From: JAADHX01 sp964569385
GTDB taxonomy: Bacteria; Actinomycetota; Acidimicrobiia; Acidimicrobiales; Poriferisodalaceae
Length of the DNA: 54,356 nt
Assembly: GCA_964569385.1 (NCBI GenBank)
Contig: CAZMUM010000036.1
Coordinates: 1-54,356 of the forward strand
Direction of reading: 5' to 3'
Shown: piece after piece, positions 8,507 to 17,419 of the stretch
How positions within the stretch are numbered: position 1 is the first letter of the stretch
Layout: each line of letters starts with the position of its first letter
Translations under genes and position numbers: made by a program
Notes under the pieces: model-generated
Told to the model about the DNA's origin: nothing
The model's input: the letters and a program-made list of their open reading frames with translations, nothing else
The model's database searches: none

Positions 8507-10384
8507 TCAGATGGGAACCTGTATGCCGACTTCGACGACGTCGTCGGTGGGGAGTTTGAACGATTCGGCGGCGCTGGTGGCGTTGCGGTGCATGAGCACG
8601 AAGAGGCGTTCTCGCCACGGTTGCATGCCCGGTAGTTCGGTGGCGAGCACTGTTTCCTTGCCAAGAAAGTAGGTGGCGTGGCTCGGGACGAAGCCGAACC
8701 GCCGTGACACGATGTTCTGGAGGTCGGTGGGTACGTCGGGTTGCTCCATGAAACCGTAAGTAAGCACGATCTGGAAGAACCGGTCGCCGAGGCTCTGGAC
8801 GGTGGCCCGCTGCGCGTGGGGTATGCGGGAGCGGCTGGCAAACTCGACCGCGACCAGGACGACCGTCTCGTGGAGTACCTCGTGATGGCGGAGGTTGGTG
8901 AGCAGCGCGGGTGGGGTGATGCCTGCTTCACGGAAGAGGTAGACACCCGTGCCCTCGACCCGATCCGGCGGGTCGAGGGCGATCGACTCAATGAACTGCT
9001 GGGAGGACAGAGACGTCTGGTGCAAACGGGCTGCGACGAGTCTTCGACCGGTGCTCCATGTGGTCATGAGAGTGAACCCGAGGAGGCCGATGACGATTGG
9101 GAACCATCCGCCGGCGGGGATCTTGGTGATGTTGGCGCCAAAGAAGATGAGGTCGACCACGAGGAATGACGTGGTGATGGCCACCACCGATTTGGCGGAC
9201 CATTGCCAGCGGTCGCGCATGACGAGGGACAGCAGGATGGTGGTGATGACCATGTCGGTGGCGACACCGACGCCGTATGCGGCGGCGAGATCGCTGGAGG
9301 TGCGAAAGCCGATGACCAGGCCGATCGATGCTGTCATGAGCAGCCAGTTGACGGCTGGGACGTAGATCTGTCCGGCGTGGTGATCGGAGGTTTGGTCAAT
9401 GCGCAGGCGTGGGAGGTAGCCGAGCTTGATGGCTTGGGAGGTGAGTGAGTAGGCGCCTGAGATCAGGGCTTGTGACGCGATAACTGTGGCAAAAGTGGCG
9501 AGCACAACGAGTGGCAGCACGCCCCATCGGGGGGCGAGCTCGTAGAACGGGTTTTCGATCGCTTCCGGTCGGCGAATGAGCAGCGCGCCTTGTCCGAAGT
9601 AGTTGAGGAGCAGAGCTGGGAAGACGTAGCCGAGCCAGCCGAGTCGGATCGGTCGTTTGCCGAAATGGCCGAGGTCGGCGTAGAGGGCTTCGCTGCCGGT
9701 GACGACCAAGAAGACGCCGCCGAGGGCCAGGAATGCGAACCGCGGTTCGCGGGCGACAAAGTCGATGAGTTCGGATGGGCGGATTGCGCGCAGGACGCTC
9801 GGTTCCTGCGCGATCTGGCTGATCCCGAGCAGCGCCAGCACTGCGAACCAGACGACCATGATCGGTCCGAATAGCGCACCGAGCGTGGCGGTGCCGCGAT
9901 GCTGGTTGGAGAACAGCACCACCAGGATCAACACAGCTACGGGGAGTACCCACGGCTCCAAGCTCGGGACGGCGACCTCGAGGCCCTCGACGGCAGAGAG
10001 TACCGAAATCGCTGGCGTGATCATGCCGTCGCCGTAGAGCAGGGCGGTCCCGAAAAGGCCGACCGCGATCAGTATGACCCGACCCCGTGAGGCTGAGGTT
10101 TTGGCCATGATCAACGCAGTGAGGGCGAGGATTCCTCCCTCGCCGTGGTTATCGGCGCGCAGCACGAACGTCAGGTACTTGACGGTCACGACGAGGACGA
10201 GGGCCCAGAAGATCAACGAGAGGACGCCCAGAATCGATGCTTCGGTAACTTCGAGGTTCGCTACCGCGAACGACTCGCGGAAGGCGTAGAGCGGGCTCGT
10301 TCCGATGTCGCCGTAGACGACTCCGAGCGTGGCGACGAGCGTGGTCAGGCCTGTTCGAGCTTCGCGTGTGGTTGTTCCGGTCAC
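8507..10384 (-). CDS. kup: Kup-type potassium uptake permease
   Basis: This 625-residue integral membrane protein of the KUP/HAK/KT family probably imports K+ with H+. The signature LGVVYGDIGTSPLYAF lies near residue 20, followed by about twelve helices and a cytoplasmic C-terminal domain (from about 470) that ends VVEVGIQVPI. The length matches bacterial Kup (about 620-630). It lies 131 bp downstream of the pyruvate phosphate dikinase gene on the same strand. I found no DosR-like box in the gap, so it may be read through from the CBS-PPDK operon or have its own promoter. With the K+ channel and CorA remnant it suggests attention to ion balance during energy limitation. Confidence 0.93.
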   Translation of the reverse strand: MTGTTTREARTGLTTLVATLGVVYGDIGTSPLYAFRESFAVANLEVTEASILGVLSLIFWALVLVVTVKYLTFVLRADNHGEGGILALTALIMAKTSASRGRVILIAVGLFGTALLYGDGMITPAISVLSAVEGLEVAVPSLEPWVLPVAVLILVVLFSNQHRGTATLGALFGPIMVVWFAVLALLGISQIAQEPSVLRAIRPSELIDFVAREPRFAFLALGGVFLVVTGSEALYADLGHFGKRPIRLGWLGYVFPALLLNYFGQGALLIRRPEAIENPFYELAPRWGVLPLVVLATFATVIASQALISGAYSLTSQAIKLGYLPRLRIDQTSDHHAGQIYVPAVNWLLMTASIGLVIGFRTSSDLAAAYGVGVATDMVITTILLSLVMRDRWQWSAKSVVAITTSFLVVDLIFFGANITKIPAGGWFPIVIGLLGFTLMTTWSTGRRLVAARLHQTSLSSQQFIESIALDPPDRVEGTGVYLFREAGITPPALLTNLRHHEVLHETVVLVAVEFASRSRIPHAQRATVQSLGDRFFQIVLTYGFMEQPDVPTDLQNIVSRRFGFVPSHATYFLGKETVLATELPGMQPWRERLFVLMHRNATSAAESFKLPTDDVVEVGIQVPI

Positions 10385-10515
10385 TCGTTCTCCGTTGCTG
10401 ATCTGATGTGTCGCTCGGGTCCGCGAGCACCGTGGACCGGGTCGAGTGGTGACAACAATACGCAGCCAGGCTCGATAGCAAAGCGATTCGACGCCGACGG
10501 AGCTTTCGATCCCAC

Positions 10516-13368
10516 CTACGGCGAGTCTTGGGCTGTTCGTCTCGGCTCTGATGGCAGCGTAGTAGTCGGTGGATCAAGTGAGTTGTCGGCCGACTTTGAC
10601 GGGCACGTGGGTGCCGAGTTCAGCGCAGCGTGAGCCGCGGCCAGTCGGGCAACGGGCACTCGGTACACAGAGCAGCTCACATAGTCGAGGCCGAGTTGCT
10701 GACACAACGCGATGGAACTCGGCTCGGCTCCGTGTTCACCACAGATTCCGATTTCGAGATCTTCGGACTCGCCTCGCCCCTCGGTTACGGCGATCTGCAT
10801 TAGTCGACCGACACCGTCGACATCTATGGTGCTGAACGGATTGGCGGTGATGAGCTGATCCAACAAGTAACCCCTGAGGAAACTTGCCTCGGCATCGTCG
10901 CGACTCAACCCCATGGTCATCTGCGTCAGGTCGTTCGTGCCGAACGAGAAAAAGTCGGCGTGTCGGGCTATTTCGGCGGCCGTGAGAGCGGCCCGCGGGA
11001 CTTCGATCATTGTTCCGATCGGGATCGTCATGGATTCGTTCTGTTCCGTGAACACAGCAGCCAGCTCTGACTCGATCAGGGCTCGCGCCGCTGCCATTTC
11101 GGTGGCGTGGCTGACAAGCGGGACCATGATCTCGGGACGCACAACAACGCCGTCGCGCCCAACCTCGATCGCGGCCTCCACGATTGCCCTCGTCTGCATG
11201 CGGATCAACTCAGGGAAGTGGAGGCCCAGTCGAACCCCGCGGAGCCCTAGCATCGGATTGGTCTCACGCAGCTCGCCCACTCTGGCAAGCATCGCCCGCA
11301 CAGCTGTCAGCTCTTCCAGCAGAGCATCAACTGCCGAAAGACTCCCGGCGTTGATCAGCCGGATCTGAAGGTCAGCCGACTTGCGGGTCAACTCGTCGAA
11401 GCCGGGAAGGAACTCGTGCAGCGGGGGGTCGAGCAACCTGATGATCACCGGAGCGTCATCCATTTCTCGAAATATCCCCGCGAAATCATCGCGCTGCATC
11501 GGTAACAGCGCCGCAACGGCCTCACGACGTTCTGTCGGCGTGAGCGCGGTGATCATCTGCTGCATGATGGGGAGACGGTCGGAGGCAAAGAACATGTGCT
11601 CAGTGCGGCACAGCCCGATGCCAGCGGCGCCGTAACGGCGCGCCCGCTCTGCCTCAACAGGATCGTCGGCATTCGCCCGAACACCGAGAGTCCGAAACTC
11701 ATCGGCCCACTCGAGAAGAGTCGACAACCACGCGTTCTCGATGTCTGGCGCTGTCGTCTCAATCTTTCCGACATACACGTGGCCAGTTGTCCCATCGACC
11801 GAGATCCACTCTCCCTCGTTGATCTCGACATGGCCGACCGTAAGCGAACGCGACGACATGTTGATCTCGATGTCAGCCGCCCCCACTACCGCTGGTTTAC
11901 CGAACTGACGGGCGACCAACGCGGCGTGGCTCGTCCTGCCTCCCCCAGAGGTGAGTATCCCCGCGGCTGCCAACATGCCGTGCACGTCGTCGGGTTTGGT
12001 CTCAGACCGCACCAGCACCACGGCGCGGCCCTCGTGACCCCAACGTTCGGCCAGATCGGGGTCGAACGCGGCCACGCCGACGGCAGCGCCTGGTGACACG
12101 TTCAGGCCGGTCGCAATCGGCTCTGCCGTCTCGAGGACATCGCGAGCGAACTGCGGGTGGAGGAAGAAGTCGAGCTGGTCGGTCGTGACCCGCAGGACCG
12201 CATCTTGCCTGCTGATCAGACCCTCGTTCGCCATCTCGACAGCAATACGAACGGCCGCTTGGGCGGTGCGCTTTCCGGCACGGGTCTGAAGGATCCAGAG
12301 TTTGCCGCGTTCGACAGTGAACTCCATGTCCTGCATGTCGCGGTAGTGACGCTCCAACCGCTCGGCGATCTCTCCGAACTGGGCAGCGATCTCCGGCATC
12401 ACAGTAGCGAGGACCGCTATGGGCTTCGTGGAACGAACACCGGCGACGACGTCTTCTCCCTGCGCGTTGATCAGGAAGTCACCCTCAAGTCGAGGCTCGC
12501 CGGTAGTGGCATTTCTGCTCATGGCGACTCCAGTTGCCGAGTCCTCACCCATATTGCCGAAAACCATCGCAACGACGTTCACTGCCGTCCCGAGGTCGTG
12601 GGGAATGTGATCGGCGACCCTGTAATCGTGAGCCCGTTTCCCCCACCAACTCACAAACACAGCTTCGATCGCCATTCGAAGCTGCACCAACGGATCGGTC
12701 GGGAAGGGCTCAACGGCCTGACGCACGATGATCGCCTTGAACGAGTCGACGATGTCAGAGAGATCGTTGGCAGAAAGTTCGGATTCGCTGATGACGCGTC
12801 GCGCGTCGCGCTTGGCCGCCAGGGTTGCCTCGAAGGCCTCGTCGGCTACGCCGAGCACTACTCCGCCGAACATCTGAAGCAGCCGACGGTACGAGTCGAG
12901 TACGGATCGCGCGTCGGCCCCCGAACTAATCATGCCCTCTACGACCTCGTCGTTGAGGCCGATGTCGAGCACGGTGTCCATCATGCCCGGCATCGAGAAC
13001 TTGGCACCTGAGCGGCATGAAACGAGCAGCGGATCGAGTGGGTGGCCGAATCGACGACCAGTGGTGCTTTCAAGTTCGGCGATCGCCGCCAGAACCTGAT
13101 CCCACAGACCCGCAGGCATCACGCCGTCGGCCGCGTCGTAAGCGTTGCAAGCCTCAGTCGTAATGGTGAACCCCGGAGGCACAGGGACGCCAAGCCGCGA
13201 CATGTCGCCGAGGTTCGCCCCCTTGCCACCCAGGAGACCTCGAACAGCGTCCCAGTCGCCGTTCAACGACCGCTGAAGTTCGTCCACTTCATGAAATCCG
13301 TAGACCCACTTGGTGTTCACGGCTATCGCCCCTGTCTTGTCTGTCGGCGCCTCGACCTCGCAGCCCAT
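10516..13368 (-). CDS. ppdK: Pyruvate, phosphate dikinase
   Basis: PPDK interconverts pyruvate + ATP + Pi and PEP + AMP + PPi. The nucleotide-binding domain is at the N-terminus (LLGGKGANLGDMSRLGVPVP; SCRSGAKFSMPGMMDTVLD). The phosphohistidine domain has GGGRTSHAALVARQFGKP (about residue 475; catalytic His in TSH). The TIM-barrel PEP/pyruvate domain includes GIGLCRTEHMFF, DFFSFGTNDLTQM and GICGEHGAEP with its catalytic Cys. At 950 residues it is longer than the usual 870-900, with a Pro/Ser-rich tail of about 35 residues of no known role. The ATG is 4 bp after the CBS gene stop, so the two form an operon under the box at 13807. In hypoxia it may run toward ATP from PEP using PPi (inference). 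Confidence 0.95.
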   Translation of the reverse strand: MGCEVEAPTDKTGAIAVNTKWVYGFHEVDELQRSLNGDWDAVRGLLGGKGANLGDMSRLGVPVPPGFTITTEACNAYDAADGVMPAGLWDQVLAAIAELESTTGRRFGHPLDPLLVSCRSGAKFSMPGMMDTVLDIGLNDEVVEGMISSGADARSVLDSYRRLLQMFGGVVLGVADEAFEATLAAKRDARRVISESELSANDLSDIVDSFKAIIVRQAVEPFPTDPLVQLRMAIEAVFVSWWGKRAHDYRVADHIPHDLGTAVNVVAMVFGNMGEDSATGVAMSRNATTGEPRLEGDFLINAQGEDVVAGVRSTKPIAVLATVMPEIAAQFGEIAERLERHYRDMQDMEFTVERGKLWILQTRAGKRTAQAAVRIAVEMANEGLISRQDAVLRVTTDQLDFFLHPQFARDVLETAEPIATGLNVSPGAAVGVAAFDPDLAERWGHEGRAVVLVRSETKPDDVHGMLAAAGILTSGGGRTSHAALVARQFGKPAVVGAADIEINMSSRSLTVGHVEINEGEWISVDGTTGHVYVGKIETTAPDIENAWLSTLLEWADEFRTLGVRANADDPVEAERARRYGAAGIGLCRTEHMFFASDRLPIMQQMITALTPTERREAVAALLPMQRDDFAGIFREMDDAPVIIRLLDPPLHEFLPGFDELTRKSADLQIRLINAGSLSAVDALLEELTAVRAMLARVGELRETNPMLGLRGVRLGLHFPELIRMQTRAIVEAAIEVGRDGVVVRPEIMVPLVSHATEMAAARALIESELAAVFTEQNESMTIPIGTMIEVPRAALTAAEIARHADFFSFGTNDLTQMTMGLSRDDAEASFLRGYLLDQLITANPFSTIDVDGVGRLMQIAVTEGRGESEDLEIGICGEHGAEPSSIALCQQLGLDYVSCSVYRVPVARLAAAHAALNSAPTCPSKSADNSLDPPTTTLPSEPRRTAQDSP

Positions 13369-13372
13369 GGGG

Positions 13373-13738
13373 CTAAACCTCCAGCAAGGCCGCGAGCAGG
13401 TCGAGGGAGCTGATCACGCCAACCACCTCACTCGATTCCTCGACGACCACGAGATGATGAATAAAATTCGTCTGCATGAGCTTGGCGGCCTCGTGAGAGG
13501 TCTCGTGGGCGCCGACCGTGATGACCTTCGAAGTCATCGCGCTCTCGACGGATTCGGCCTCGTCGTAGTCGTGGATCAGATCCCACGACGAAACAATGCC
13601 GACCGGGCGACCATCCATATCGGTGACAGGAAGGCAATGGAACCCATGGTCGAGCATCACCTGGCGGGTAGAGCCCACGAGGTCACCGCGCTTCGCTGTG
13701 AAGGGTGCAGGAGTCATGAGTTCAGTGATCGGAATCAT
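13373..13738 (-). CDS. Two-CBS-domain protein (Hrp1-like)
   Basis: This 121-residue protein is just a Bateman pair: CBS1 (MIPITELMTPAPFTAKRGDL to VGIVSSWDLIHDY) and CBS2 (AMTSKVITVGAHETSHEAAK to VVGVISSLDLLAALLEV). Free-standing CBS pairs bind adenine nucleotides. The mycobacterial DosR regulon includes a similar one, Hrp1 (Rv2626c). The ATG at 13738 is preceded by AAGGAGATAGTCG. A perfect DosR-like box lies 69 bp upstream. It is followed within 4 bp by PPDK, so a regulatory link to adenylate-dependent carbon flow is attractive but unproven. Confidence 0.9.
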   Translation of the reverse strand: MIPITELMTPAPFTAKRGDLVGSTRQVMLDHGFHCLPVTDMDGRPVGIVSSWDLIHDYDEAESVESAMTSKVITVGAHETSHEAAKLMQTNFIHHLVVVEESSEVVGVISSLDLLAALLEV

Positions 13739-13806
13739 CGACTATCTCCTTGTTCGGGCCCGAAGGCCGACATAAGTCACATTCACCGAGACCGGGCGCC
13801 CGAGCA

Positions 13807-13821
13807 AGGGCCGAAGGTCCC
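13807..13821 (-). promoter_or_regulatory. DosR-like box for the CBS-PPDK operon (perfect consensus)
   Basis: Minus strand reads GGGACCTTCGGCCCT, 69 bp from the CBS start. It is divergent from the box at 13893, so this intergenic region is a two-way hypoxia-type promoter. Confidence 0.72.
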
Positions 13822-13892
13822 GAGGGACCCGAACACGATCACACCGGACACCTTGCCCGGCACCAAGTCTCCGCCTACGCGAAGAGGGGCAA

Positions 13893-13907
13893 GTGACTTT
13901 CGGCCCT
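13893..13907 (+). promoter_or_regulatory. DosR-like box for the USP-phosphoketolase-acetate kinase operon
   Basis: GTGACTTTCGGCCCT differs from the local consensus at two positions (G2T, C6T); the C6T change gives the ACTTT seen in the mycobacterial DosR motif. It lies 60 bp upstream of the USP start at 13967. Confidence 0.68.
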
Positions 13908-13966
13908 GGGCGGCTCAATCTGTGGAAACGATGATGGCGATGAAAGCAAGCGACAAGGAGATGGCG

Positions 13967-14419
13967 ATGAAAGTGAAGACGGTCATAGTTGGAGTCGACG
14001 GATCTTCGAACGCGCAGCGCGCTCTTGAAGTAGCCGTCGATATGGTCGCCGACGATGGAACAGTGCATGTGGTCACCGCTCACCACGCCACATCCTCGCG
14101 GGGGACAGCCGACCTCCTCGCGTCGATTCCCGAGGAGTTTCGCAACACCTTCGACATGCTGGCGGTCCCTCGCGGGCAGTTGGAGGACGCAAAGGCGTTC
14201 CTCGTGAGGAACGAAGTCGAGCACCGCGGCCACCTCGTCGAAGGCCACCCGGCAGGTGAGATTCTCGATCTGGCCGACGAAGTCGACGCCGATCTGATCA
14301 TCGTCGGGAGTAGGGGCCTCGGTCGGGCAACTCGCTTCATACGGGGAAGCGTCTCTTCCAGGGTCGCGACCCACGCAAAGACCAGCTTCATGGTGATCCA
14401 CGACGAAGGCGCCGACTGA
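13967..14419 (+). CDS. Single-domain universal stress protein (UspA family)
   Basis: This 150-residue USP starts MKVKTVIVGVDGSSNAQRAL and contains the ATP-binding loop signature near its end, VGSRGLGRATRFIRGSVSSR (G-2x-G-9x-G-S type), so it is expected to bind ATP. I took the ATG at 13967 because AAGGAG at 13955-13960 is well spaced from it but abuts the ATG at 13961. It lies behind the box at 13893 and leads into the GH65 remnant and phosphoketolase. USPs of this type are characteristic of DosR regulons; their role is to sense or buffer nucleotides in dormancy (family knowledge). Confidence 0.9.
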   Translation: MKVKTVIVGVDGSSNAQRALEVAVDMVADDGTVHVVTAHHATSSRGTADLLASIPEEFRNTFDMLAVPRGQLEDAKAFLVRNEVEHRGHLVEGHPAGEILDLADEVDADLIIVGSRGLGRATRFIRGSVSSRVATHAKTSFMVIHDEGAD

Positions 14420-14456
14420 GCCGTGTCGACCCACCGCCACCCAGGCGTGCACCTGT

Positions 14457-14488
14457 TGGTGTATGGCGCCGATGGTGTATGGCGCCGA
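14457..14488 (+). repeat. Perfect 2 x 16-bp tandem repeat
   Basis: TGGTGTATGGCGCCGA occurs twice without a gap (14457-14472 and 14473-14488). In addition GGCGCCGACTGAGCC, which includes the USP stop codon, occurs at 14408-14422 and 14481-14495. This suggests slippage or repair at the junction between the USP gene and the GH65 fragment. Confidence 0.85.
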
Positions 14489-14499
14489 CTGAGCCCTAC

Positions 14500-15011
14500 C
14501 CTGCCTTGTCGGCCGGTGGCGTCGGGCGGCTGATGCTATGCACATCCCGTTCGACGCGAAAGCCGGAGTTCGCCCCCAGAACGACCGTTTCCTGTACCAA
14601 GAACGGTGGGGTTTTGCAGGCACTCCGAAAGCTCAGTATCCGCTCCTGCTGCATTTCCATCCCTTGGTCATCTACCGCCACCAGGTCCTCAAACAATCCG
14701 ATGTCGTGATGGCCATGTATCTCATGCCCGACGGCTTCACTGATGACGACCGTCGCCGCAACTTCGACTACTGCGAACCGCTCACCACCGACGACGAGAC
14801 GGCACCGTTCACCGCGCACCTGGGCGGCCAAGTTTGCGGCATTGAGCTCACCCGCGACGCCGCGACTCTCCACCTCCGCCATGGCGGACCGCTCACGGTC
14901 ATCGTCAACGCCGCTCCAGTCGTGCTCACCAGCAACGAGCCCGTCGTCGTCCCGCTGACTAGTCCCGCTTCATTTGCATCCGCCCGCCCTGGAATGTTGG
15001 AAACACTGTGA
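14500..15011 (+). pseudogene. C-terminal remnant of a GH65 glycoside phosphorylase
   Basis: The frame reads WRRAADAMHIPFDAKAGVRP, then QERWGFAGTPKAQYPLLLHF, IYRHQVLKQSDVVMAMYL and NFDYCEPLTTDD. This is the late (alpha/alpha)6-barrel segment of GH65 enzymes (maltose, trehalose or kojibiose phosphorylases). It then jumps to the family's C-terminal beta domain (VCGIELTRDAATLHLRHGG), so an internal block of over 100 residues is missing, as are about 550 N-terminal residues. A TGA interrupts the frame just upstream of 14500. Its stop overlaps the phosphoketolase GTG (GTGA), indicating that an intact phosphorylase once led this operon. Confidence 0.8.
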
Positions 15012-17419
15012 CGACCATCCCACCACCACCAGCACCAGATACCGAGCGTGCAACCCTTTCCGACGAGGATCTGGCCGCGCTCGATGCCTGGTGGCGAGCA
15101 GCCAACTTCCTGTCCGTCGGCCAGATTTACCTGCAAGCCAACCCGTTGCTGGCCGAGCCGCTTGCGGTCGATCACATTAAGGCACGGTTGTTGGGCCACT
15201 GGGGTACCAGTCCGGGGTTGAACTTCGTGTACGCCCATCTCAATCGGGTGATCATCGCTCACGATCTGGACATGATCTTCGTCGCGGGGCCTGGCCATGG
15301 CGGTCCGGCCGTGGTGGCCAACACTTACCTTGAGGGCACCTATAGCGAGATCTACCCCCAGGTCTCCCAGGATCTGGGGGGTCTCACCCGGTTGTTCCGC
15401 CAGTTTTCGTTCCCGGGCGGCATCCCTAGCCACGCGGCCCCCGAAACGCCGGGATCCATCCATGAAGGCGGAGAACTCGGTTACGCGCTTTCCCACGCCT
15501 ACGGCGCGGCGTTCGACAACCCTGACCTGATCGTCGCCTGCGTGATCGGCGACGGCGAAGCCGAGACTGGGCCCCTGGCAGCCGCCTGGCATTCCAATAA
15601 GTTCCTGAGCCCGGTCACTGACGGCGCCGTCCTGCCGATCCTGCATCTCAACGGCTACAAGATCGCCAACCCGACCGTACTGGCCCGCATCGATGCCGAC
15701 GAACTCGAAGCGTTGCTGGTCGGCTACGGGCATCGCCCGATTTTCGTCGAGGGATCCGACCCCGAAGAAATGCACCACAAGTTGGCAGCCGCTGTCGATG
15801 ACGCTGTCGGCCAGATCCGGGCCGTCCAACGCCACGCACGCGACGCCCAGGACCCGGCCCGGCCCCGCTGGCCGATGATCGTGCTCAGATCACCCAAGGG
15901 CTGGACCGGACCGGCCGAGGTCGACGGAGTCCCCAGCGAAGGCACCTGGCGGGCCCATCAGGTGCCCCTCACCGGTTTCGACGACAACCCCGACCACATC
16001 GCGGTCCTGCAAGACTGGCTCGAGAGCTACCGGCCCCACGAACTCTTCGACCACGACGGCCGCCCGCTGCCGATACTCGCGAAGCTCGCGCCCGCCGGTC
16101 GGCGAAGGATGAGCGCCAACCCCCACGCCAACGGCGGTCAACTACTCAGGGACCTGGAACTACCCGACCTCGACGACCATGCCATCGACGTAGCGACGCC
16201 GGGACAGATCGACGCCAGCGCCACCAGGGCCACCGGCAGCTACCTGCGCGAAGTCCTTCGCCTCAACCAGAACCATCGCAACATGCGGATCTTCGGCCCC
16301 GACGAAGTCGCCTCGAACCGCCTCGGTGACGTATTTGATGTCACCGACCGGGCATGGAACGCCAAACGGCTCCCTACGGACGATCATCTCGGTGCTGACG
16401 GGCGAGTGATGGAGATTCTGTCCGAGCACACCTGCCAGGGCTGGCTCGAGGGCTACCTGCTCACCGGACGCCACGGCCTGTTCACCAGCTACGAGGCTTT
16501 CATCCACATCGTGGACTCGATGTTCAACCAGCACGCGAAGTGGCTTGACACCGCCCAAGAAATTGGCTGGCGTGCACCCGTCGCGTCACTGAACTATCTG
16601 CTGTCGAGCCACGTCTGGCGCCAAGACCACAACGGCTTCTCGCATCAAGACCCAGGCTTCATCGACCTCGTCGCCAACAAGAAGGCAAGCGTTGTGCGCG
16701 TCTACCTTCCACCCGACGCCAACACTCTGCTCTCGACCGTTGAGCACTGCCTGGCCAGCCGTGACTACGTCAATGTCATTGTCGCTGGCAAACAGCCTCA
16801 ACCCCAGTACCTCGACATCGACGCAGCCCGGCGGCACTGCGCCGCAGGCATCGGCATCTGGGAATGGGCCAGCAACGACGACGACGGCGAACCCGACGTC
16901 GTGTTGGGCTGCGCCGGCGACGTCCCTACCCTGGAAACCCTGGCTGCCACCGACCTGCTCCGCGGGCTCTTCCCGGAATTGAAGATCAGGGTCGTAAACG
17001 TCGTCGACCTGATGCGCCTGCAACCGTCCGAAGAGCACCCTCACGGCATCACCGATCGAGACTTCGTCAGCTTGTTCACCGCGGACAGACCAATCATTTT
17101 CGCCTATCACGGCTACCCGTGGCTCATCCACCGGCTCACTTACCGGCGACCCAACCATCACAACCTCCACGTCCGCGGTTACAAGGAGGAGGGAACCACG
17201 ACCACACCCTTCGACATGGTGGTACTCAACGACCTGGACCGCTACCACCTCGCGATCGACGTCATCGACCGGGTTCCCTCTCTGTCGTACCGCGGTGGCC
17301 ACGCCCGCCAGGCTCTTCAGTCCAAACTCCTCGAACACCATCGCTACATCCGCGAACATGGTACCGACCTTCCCGAAATCGTCGACTGGCACTGGCCACC
17401 GCCCACCGACGAACCATGA
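15008..17419 (+). CDS. xfp: D-xylulose 5-phosphate/D-fructose 6-phosphate phosphoketolase
   Basis: This ThDP enzyme cleaves xylulose-5-P or fructose-6-P with Pi to acetyl phosphate plus glyceraldehyde-3-P or erythrose-4-P. It is 803 residues, full length. Signatures are FVAGPGHGGPAVVAN, SFPGGIPSHAAPETPGSIHE, EGGELGYALSHAYGAA and GDGEAETGPLAAAWHSNKF, with HGYPWLIH in the C-terminal third. The start is GTG (15008), overlapping the stop of the GH65 remnant; its own stop overlaps the ackA start (ATGA). Acetyl phosphate can therefore pass straight to acetate kinase, giving ATP without oxygen. It is presumably driven by the box at 13893. Confidence 0.95.
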   Translation: MTTIPPPPAPDTERATLSDEDLAALDAWWRAANFLSVGQIYLQANPLLAEPLAVDHIKARLLGHWGTSPGLNFVYAHLNRVIIAHDLDMIFVAGPGHGGPAVVANTYLEGTYSEIYPQVSQDLGGLTRLFRQFSFPGGIPSHAAPETPGSIHEGGELGYALSHAYGAAFDNPDLIVACVIGDGEAETGPLAAAWHSNKFLSPVTDGAVLPILHLNGYKIANPTVLARIDADELEALLVGYGHRPIFVEGSDPEEMHHKLAAAVDDAVGQIRAVQRHARDAQDPARPRWPMIVLRSPKGWTGPAEVDGVPSEGTWRAHQVPLTGFDDNPDHIAVLQDWLESYRPHELFDHDGRPLPILAKLAPAGRRRMSANPHANGGQLLRDLELPDLDDHAIDVATPGQIDASATRATGSYLREVLRLNQNHRNMRIFGPDEVASNRLGDVFDVTDRAWNAKRLPTDDHLGADGRVMEILSEHTCQGWLEGYLLTGRHGLFTSYEAFIHIVDSMFNQHAKWLDTAQEIGWRAPVASLNYLLSSHVWRQDHNGFSHQDPGFIDLVANKKASVVRVYLPPDANTLLSTVEHCLASRDYVNVIVAGKQPQPQYLDIDAARRHCAAGIGIWEWASNDDDGEPDVVLGCAGDVPTLETLAATDLLRGLFPELKIRVVNVVDLMRLQPSEEHPHGITDRDFVSLFTADRPIIFAYHGYPWLIHRLTYRRPNHHNLHVRGYKEEGTTTTPFDMVVLNDLDRYHLAIDVIDRVPSLSYRGGHARQALQSKLLEHHRYIREHGTDLPEIVDWHWPPPTDEP

